DNA of 64,000 nt from Morella rubra (Eukaryota; Streptophyta; Magnoliopsida; Fagales; Myricaceae): assembly GCA_003952965.2 (NCBI GenBank), contig CM025853.1, forward strand, positions 24,028,714 through 24,092,713, given 5' to 3'. The translations under genes were made by a program, and so were the position numbers. The notes below the pieces were generated by a model. It did no database searches, had not been told where the DNA came from, and saw nothing but the letters and a program-made list of their open reading frames with translations. Shown piece after piece: positions 57,758 through 64,000 of this stretch (positions are counted from its first letter, which is position 1; every line of letters starts with the position of its first letter).

Positions 57758-59590
57758 ATGCTTGTCTCTTATTATCTCCAGCAACTCCAACTTTGCGTCC
57801 GGCGCCAAAGCCCACTGACTGCTAAGAACCTCCATGCTCGAATCATCAAAACTGGCCTAGACCAATGTGGTCCTCTGCCCAACACCCTGGTAGACGTGTA
57901 CGGCAAATGCGGTCTAGTGAACGACGCCCTTCACATGTTCGACGAAACGCCCCGCAGAGATCATGTATCATGGGCTTCAATCCTCACCGCACACAACCAG
58001 GCCAACCTTTCCCACTTAACTCTCTCCATGTTCCCTAACATGCTCAAGCATGATGGCTTAGTACCTGACCATTTTGTGCTTGCTAGCCTCGTCAAGGCAT
58101 GTGCTAGATTGGGTGCTATCTGGCAAGGCAAACAAGTGCATGCTCTCTTTGTGGTATCACCATTTCGAGATGACGATGTTGTTAAGTCATCCTTGGTTGA
58201 TATGTATGCAAAATGTGGATTACCGGATGATGCACATGCGGTTTTCGATTCAATTTTATTGAAAAATCCAGTTTCTTGGACTGCCATGATTTCCGGATAT
58301 GCCCGAAGTGGAAGGAAATCGGATGCTATTGAGCTGTTCAACAAGATACCTGTTAGGAATTTGTTTTCTTGGACGGCTTTGATTTCTGGGCTGGTACAGA
58401 GCGGGAATGGGGCTGATGCGTTTTGTTTGTTTATTGGAATGCGAAGAGAAGGGGTCGATATAATAGACCCATTAGTTCTTTCAAGTATAGTTGGTGCTAG
58501 TGCTAATCTAGCAGTGCTGGAGCTTGGGAAGCAGATTCATGGACTAATTATTGTTCTTGGTTATGAATCTTGCTTATTTATCAGTAATGCACTTCTGGAT
58601 ATGTATGCTAAATGCAGTAATATTCTGGCAGCAAAAGAAATTTTTATTAGGATGCAGCAAAGAGATGTCGTTTCGTGGACATCAATGATAGTTGGGGCAG
58701 CTCAGCATGGCCAAGCACAGGATGCATTGGCTCTATATGACGAGATGCTTTCAGCTGGAGTAAAGCCCAACGAAGTAACCTTTGTTGGATTGATTTATGC
58801 CTGTAGCCATGTAGGGTTAGTCAGTAAAGGTCGTCATCTATTCAAATCCATGTCTGAGGATTATGCAATCAGGCCTTCTCTGCAGCACTACACATGCTTC
58901 TTAGATCTTCTAGGTCGGTCTGGCTACCTTGATGAGGCTGAGAGTCTAATAACTTTGATGCCGTTCAAGCCTGATGAACCTACTTGGGCAGCTTTATTAA
59001 GTGCGTGCAAGCACCATAATAATATTGAGATGGGAATTAGGGTTGCTGATCATCTATTAAGTTTAAAACCAGAGGCTCCATCAACCTATATACTACTCTC
59101 TAATATTTATGCTTGTGCTGCATTGTGGGAAAAGATGTCAAAGGTGAGGGAGTTGATGGCAACCATGGAAGTTAAAAAGCAAGCTGGTTATAGTTGCATT
59201 GAACTTGGAAGGGAAAGCCAAGTGTTTTATGCTGGGGAAACCACTCATTCTATGAAGGATGAGATTTATGGTTTTCTTAAGGAATTGGATGCAGAGATGA
59301 GGAGAAGAGGTTATGTTCCTGATATTAGTTGTGTTTTACATGACATGGAGCAGCAAGAAAAGGAAAGACAACTATTTTGGCATAGTGAGAGGTTGGCTGT
59401 AGCTTACGGGTTGCTTAAGGCGGTTCCCGGGACAGTTATTCGGGTAGTAAAAAATCTTCGCATTTGTGGAGATTGCCACACTGTTTTGAAATTCATAAGC
59501 ACCATTATGATAAGAGAAATCGTCATCCGAGATGCCAATAGGTATCACCATTTTAAGGAGGGGAAGTGTTCGTGCAATGATTTTTGGTGA
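57758..59590 (+). CDS. Pentatricopeptide repeat protein, DYW class (At4g14050-like)
   Basis: Organelle RNA-binding protein of the PLS-DYW class; this class does C-to-U RNA editing in mitochondria or plastids. Intronless, 610 residues (the Arabidopsis protein is about 612). PPR motifs run from about residue 20 to 430, with repeated DMYAKCG/S, VSWTAMISGYARSG and QMHG/KQIHG-type cores. Then come E and E+ domains and the DYW deaminase domain (about 515-610). The zinc and catalytic signature is present: HSE in FWHSERLAVAYG, then CGDCH, and the terminal CNDFW, a usual variant of DYW. The start at 57758 gives MLVSYYLQQLQLC, matching the family N-terminus; the upstream frame has stops. It lies between transposon debris and the selenium-binding protein gene; in Arabidopsis the equivalent gene also lies near those genes. 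RNA target unknown. Confidence 0.96.
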   Translation: MLVSYYLQQLQLCVRRQSPLTAKNLHARIIKTGLDQCGPLPNTLVDVYGKCGLVNDALHMFDETPRRDHVSWASILTAHNQANLSHLTLSMFPNMLKHDGLVPDHFVLASLVKACARLGAIWQGKQVHALFVVSPFRDDDVVKSSLVDMYAKCGLPDDAHAVFDSILLKNPVSWTAMISGYARSGRKSDAIELFNKIPVRNLFSWTALISGLVQSGNGADAFCLFIGMRREGVDIIDPLVLSSIVGASANLAVLELGKQIHGLIIVLGYESCLFISNALLDMYAKCSNILAAKEIFIRMQQRDVVSWTSMIVGAAQHGQAQDALALYDEMLSAGVKPNEVTFVGLIYACSHVGLVSKGRHLFKSMSEDYAIRPSLQHYTCFLDLLGRSGYLDEAESLITLMPFKPDEPTWAALLSACKHHNNIEMGIRVADHLLSLKPEAPSTYILLSNIYACAALWEKMSKVRELMATMEVKKQAGYSCIELGRESQVFYAGETTHSMKDEIYGFLKELDAEMRRRGYVPDISCVLHDMEQQEKERQLFWHSERLAVAYGLLKAVPGTVIRVVKNLRICGDCHTVLKFISTIMIREIVIRDANRYHHFKEGKCSCNDFW

Positions 59591-61142
59591 TGTGTGGCTC
59601 TGGTTTGGAATGCCTCCGTGATTCAGCTTGTGTCTGCCTTTAACTGAAGATAGATTCAATGTCTGACTCAAGGCGATGATTTAATCTCCCAGTTAGGTGC
59701 TTATTCAAGCGCACTGTAGTTAGTATTTATCTTCATTTTGATTTTTACCTTCTTTTGTTTCATAGTTTTAGTGGAACATATTTATCTCAGCACCAATATA
59801 GGTTTGTGTTTCAGTCTTTTAGATGTGATTGATTCCATATATTGTTGAATTACCAGGCCTTCAACTCCAATCCAAGGAGCACATATGTGTTGCTGTGAAT
59901 GGTAAATGACGATTGTCGATTGTGGAACCATCATATATTTTATTACCAATTCTGGGGTATGTATTTCCTTGTCGTCGTCTTCTTCGTCTTTCTGTCTTTT
60001 TTGGTTTTTCTCCTTTTATTTGTTTCTTTTGGGTCTGGTCTTATGGATTGAAATCTAAACATAAGCATTCACTAGAATTGAGTGTCACTGACCTGATGAA
60101 ACAGAATGTAAAGGAAGCACTGAGAGATATTTTGTATACTAGGATTGTCTTGTTTGTTCATTTATCTTCCATATCTCCATCATTGCAGGAGGGTAGGCAC
60201 ATCTTCCAGAGGGAAAGGATCACCTTTGTGGATGGAATTTAAGATCTGAAGTGGAGTGTGAAGGCGTTGTCAAGTTGGGGTGCTTTGGTTCCCTGTAAGC
60301 GTTTAACTGATCGAATCAGTCTATAGGAATGGGCCTTAATACGGAGGAAAGCTTTAATATACAAGGAACTCCAGATATATCCAAGTTATTGATCTATATA
60401 TTTATCACACTATATAACCAACCTAAGTGCAGAAATATCAACTTGCGTGCTGTGAAGGAAGGAAAGATCTGTGGCATTTATATATTTATATATGAATTTG
60501 TTACTTTGTGTAGTTGTTGGCTAGCGTACGACTCTTCTGCATCTGTGAATTGGTCGATCATGGTAGGAAAATGATGTCTAATAACACAGATAAAGTAGAA
60601 ACTTACCCAAAAAGGAAAGGGGAAGCTAGAGCCAGAAAAGTCTGGTGGATTGATGATGGACATGATAAAGGTGAATCTGTACAACACAAGTTGAAGTATG
60701 TCGCTCTATCGAAAAAAAAAAAAAAAAAAGTTGAAGGATGTAGCCGGATTCACGAGTTTGAACGGATAAGTCGTAAGTGTTGAGATCGATCAGAGTTCCT
60801 CTTGCGTATATGTCCTCTTTCATGCTTATGAAAACTAGCAAACACAGCATTCAACCAAATCTGTAATATTCCGACCATTTTCAGTTTTTAGACATGTTAT
60901 GTAAACGTTAGATGATAGTTGATGACGGCGGCCACTTTTAGGAACTGGTGTGCTCTGAGATCAAAAACTTGTTTAGTTTTATAATAATTGTGTTTCTCAC
61001 ACCCATTAATTTGAGGAGAAGCTCTGCATCTTTAGAACCAAGTTTACGGATGTAAAAGATAATTATGAAAAAAGAAAAACTTTACAGATCAAACTTTATC
61101 AACAAGCTCTTGTTTATCCAAAGCTCTCTAATGTTTATCTTT
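59591..61142. other. Intergenic stretch downstream of the PPR gene
   Basis: The first few hundred bases are probably 3' untranslated region. Open frames at 59913-60242 and 60514-60783 have unrecognisable translations; the latter is interrupted by an A-run of 18 near 60711-60728. Confidence 0.45.
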
Positions 61143-61513
61143 AGGATTAAATATACTTTTCTCTTCCTGATTAATAGAGTTTTAATATTTTACACTAAAA
61201 CTATCAATTCATTACATGTCGCTCCTCAACTATCAACCGTATATATTTTGCACCCAATTGTTAATTTAAATGAAAATTACTATTTTGATTAAGTAAAATG
61301 ACAAATTTTACTCATATTTTTTTATAATTATATTTTCTATGAGGTAAATTTGTTATTTTACTAAACAAAATAGTAATTGTCGTTTAAATTAACGGTTAGA
61401 GATGCAAGGTATTAACGCTTGATAGTTGAGCGAGAAAGGTAATAAAATTAATAATTTGAGTGTAAAGTATCAAAATTCTAATAATCAGGATTGCAAGTAT
61501 ATATATTTTTTCT
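61143..61513. mobile_element. Mutator-like MITE with a perfect 9-bp target duplication
   Basis: A 371-bp palindromic element: left end AGGATTAAATATACTTTTC, right end (inward) AGAAAAAATATATATACTTG. Both arms then share CCTGATTA, TTTTACACT and CTCAACTATCAA words and a central ACTATTTTG / CAAAATAGT pair. It is flanked by TTTATCTTT at 61134-61142 and 61514-61522. No coding capacity. Confidence 0.85.
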
Positions 61514-61522
61514 TTTATCTTT

Positions 61523-63254
61523 ATCTTAAATACGATATTTCTCCATCTTTCTCCTAGTAACTAACTAATAAGCATCATCCTATTTCTCTCTTTGCCATCC
61601 ATTGCGGATTAGACAGGCACGACGAATAGAGACTAAGACGAAAAGTATTATATTTATTATAATAAAACATTTAATTGTTTTTTTTTAAAGGGTGATATCC
61701 AAAATCTCACAGGTATGGCCACGTCCAGCTCACTTCTGTGTACAAAAACTCCGCCAGAATCCCATAAAAACACTGCAAAGTTCAACACGAATCAGAAGCT
61801 TTATGGACAAATCTAATCAGAAAACCTTAAAAAATAAGGAGATATGGAAGCCAGTATCGCCAGGGCCAGCTCCGGATAGATATACATCAAGATTATTGGA
61901 TATGATCTATAGAACTGGGATTTCCGTCCAACCGGGCCAGCTAAACACAACGTGTCGAATCTTATCGGATCCCATAACGGAGAGCGTTTACGATTTGTGA
62001 AATGATTCTTTGTGCATGGTTTAATATCTTCATGTCGCTCTACATGAAAAAAGTATTCTTATATTATTAATTTCCGCACGCCCCACACCCCACCCTTTTG
62101 GCTTTTGGCTTTTGGAGAGATTCCAAAATCATTCTACACCGTCTATAGTGCAATTATTTCCTTTCTCTTTTTCTCTCGTGATGAGTTGTATTGTGGGACC
62201 AAAAGTCTTGTTTCCATTTAGAAATCTTTTGAAAATTTTGGTGGTATTGTAAAATTTGAGGTATATTGAAATTTTATTGGATTTAGTGAAAAAAGTATAA
62301 AAATTTTGTAATATGTTTGAGATATGTTGTAAATTTTTAAAGTTTCGTAAGATACAGTGAAAAAATTGAAGAAAGAGATGATTTTGGTAATATTCGGTAA
62401 TAGAAATTTTGAAAGTTTTAAGATTTGTGAATAAGTAAAAATATTTTATAAAATTTAATAAAAAAGTAAAAAGAAAATATTTAAATGAATATTATAATAA
62501 AATAAATAAATTGATAAGGAGAGAGAGAGATTATTTTATAATTTTTAATAAGTATAGAAATTTTGGGATGAAAATTTCTACTTCCGAATACTACTTTGAT
62601 TGAATTTTTTATATTTATTTTGATTGAAAGAAATAATTTGATAAGTAAAAAAGAAATGATTTTGAAATTTTATTATTATAATTTTTTAAAATTAAAAATA
62701 TTTATTATCATGCGTCATAGTTCTGCCGAAATTGACTATTTATTCGACATACAGATCATATTTATCCTCTTTTCGCCGGTATACTTTGCCAAAATTCAAT
62801 AAAGCCACTCTATAGAGCATGGCACTCATACGAGTCTTCTAGGTCCTACCGAATGGAATGTTGACGCGCAAATCATCATGATGCGTGGCATGCGCTAAAC
62901 CGTCCATTAACCATGTAAAGATAAGGATATGGATTCCAATCCGAACGTGAGAGAAAGTGAAATTCCCGATACATCCCCCCTGGACATTGTTAGACAAAGC
63001 CCGTGACTAGTGAGCCCTGACCGCTTACGAACAAAACTGAGCCACTCCTAAGATAGTAAGCTGCCACCTCAGGAGCCACGACAAAACTGTCAGAAGCGTA
63101 GTATAAAGCAACACCAGCTCCGGAAAAATGCAAATGTGCAAGGCCCATTCCATGTGAGCCTCCGATTTCATCTTCACCTTCTTCTTCCTTGCATGCTCGC
63201 TTACTTACCGAGCTCTGTGTTTGAATTATTTATGCTTTTCAGAAAGAGCGAGAG
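61523..63254. other. Intergenic stretch and promoter region of the selenium-binding protein gene
   Basis: AT-rich at 62200-62700. The open frame 61692-62000 has no recognisable product. The last 500 bp is less AT-rich. TATAAAG at 63102-63108 is a good TATA candidate, about 150 bp before the start codon, giving a leader of roughly 115-120 bp. Confidence 0.45.
63102..63108 (+). promoter_or_regulatory. Probable TATA box of the selenium-binding protein gene
   Basis: TATAAAG in a non-AT-rich context, about 150 bp before the ATG at 63255. Confidence 0.55.
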
Positions 63255-63411
63255 ATGGCTACGGATGTCGCTGTGTTGAACCACGCAGAGGTAGGAGTGA
63301 AAGACGCGCACGCGGGCGCGTGCTGCCGGAAGGGACCGGGGTATGCCACCCCGCTGGAGGCCATGTCTGGTCCCAGAGAGGCTCTGATCTATGTCACATG
63401 CGTTTACTCTG
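63255..63411 (+). CDS. SBP1: Selenium-binding protein / methanethiol oxidase-like, first exon only
   Basis: First exon of a gene that leaves the window on the right. From the ATG at 63255, 52 codons and one base are followed by a GTACC donor (63412). The translation has the family N-terminus: a variable lead, then CCRKGPGYATPLEAMSGPRE and LIYVTCVYSG, close to the plant SBP consensus with its Cys-Cys pair. Plant SBPs are cytosolic proteins of about 490 residues linked to selenite, cadmium and redox responses and related to methanethiol oxidase. The next exon is not found before 64000, so intron 1 is at least 589 bp. Arabidopsis has three SBP genes (two in tandem); which one matches cannot be told from this exon. 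Confidence 0.9.
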
Positions 63412-64000
63412 GTACCAAACCTCTGTCTTTCTCTTTAACTTCTATTGGTTTTGCATTTTAGCGATTTGACTATGCGGAGTAACAGCAGTAGTTTTGGCCG
63501 AATGAAACATGTGACTGAATCGAGATGCATGTATGTCTCGGTCGGTTAGATTGAGCTTTTAACGAAGTTGTGTTTATGGAGAAGATTGTGCTCATTGTCG
63601 TGTGCTCTGGATGGGAATTGTAATTACTGAACGAGCGGACGTGAATGCTGTAAGAGAATGATCGGTTAGTCCTATGGCGGACTAAATGCTGCCCATACTA
63701 AATTCCAATTTCGTAAATTGAACCTGGGCTTTCCTATAATTTGCTTCGTTTTTTTTTACGAATTACAGGGCAGAGGTGTAGGTTCCTTATTAATTGGTTG
63801 TGTGCCCAAATCCACTAACACAAATCTTTCTTCTTCTTGTGACGACATCCTTCTTTGGCTTTATCCTCAATTAGTGTTTCATTTCATGAATAATAAAAAA
63901 AATATATCAGGGTTCTAAATTTAGATTCAAATCTTCATTTTCTCCTCCGCTCTTCTATTTAATCGTGTTATGTTCTCTAACTTCCGAACAGCTCAGTGAC
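63412..64000 (+). other. Start of intron 1 of the selenium-binding protein gene
   Basis: No continuation of the SBP reading frame is found up to the window end. The open frame at 63718-63918 does not match the family. Consistent with a first intron running past the window. Confidence 0.6.

Noticed and set aside
61692..62000. 102-codon plus-strand open frame
   Set aside because: No recognisable domain, no plausible promoter spacing; kept only as part of the intergenic stretch.

Overview
This is a plant nuclear window. It shows GT-AG introns, an 18-exon gene spread over 14 kb by long T-rich introns, a DYW-class PPR gene, an LRR receptor kinase, a plastid-targeted acyl-activating enzyme, and many remnants of plant transposons (hAT, Mutator-like, copia, L1-type LINE with RNase H). 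The proteins look eudicot. The species cannot be fixed from the sequence, but long introns and heavy transposon load suit a medium or large, perhaps woody, eudicot genome.

Five host genes all lie on the + strand. In order they are: a TMK-type LRR receptor kinase (TMK4/BARK1-like, 13522-17462); a GH17 beta-1,3-glucanase with an X8 domain, like anther A6 (23190-24706); a plastid acyl-ACP synthetase / acyl-activating enzyme like AAE15/AAE16 (30233-44644); an intronless PPR-DYW gene like At4g14050 (57758-59590); and the first exon of a selenium-binding protein gene (63255-63411, running off the window). At the left edge (1-about 1995) is a decayed tandem copy of the receptor kinase with a frameshift, a changed catalytic loop and internal duplications. 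From memory of the Arabidopsis gene list, this order matches two paralogous blocks, At3g23750-23800 and At4g14030-14080, so the window appears to keep an ancestral unsplit gene order.

The space between genes is mostly transposon material. 3067-5162: possible copia-type solo LTR with a non-autonomous hAT nested in it. 5277-6270: small element with terminal direct repeats around a tandem-repeat core. 7447-11207: complete hAT element with an 8-bp target duplication and a dead transposase. 21530-22031: copia fragment. 36233-36815 and 42150-42659: Mutator-like MITEs in introns of the AAE15/16 gene. 45253-46128: insertion with a perfect 15-bp target duplication. 47087-50465: dead LINE. 50924-52263: Pack-MULE carrying a tyrosyl-tRNA synthetase gene piece. 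About 52438-57597: unclassified retroelement-like debris. 61143-61513: MITE with a perfect 9-bp target duplication.

The genes do not form a pathway. Two may share a reproductive or plastid-lipid setting (the A6-type glucanase in tapetum, AAE15/16 in plastid fatty-acid reactivation), but their adjacency looks like inherited gene order and not a functional cluster. I found no convincing new biological system. The most notable items are the gene-capturing Pack-MULE, the conserved gene block, and the rearranged kinase pseudogene. No tRNA, rRNA or CRISPR feature was recognised.
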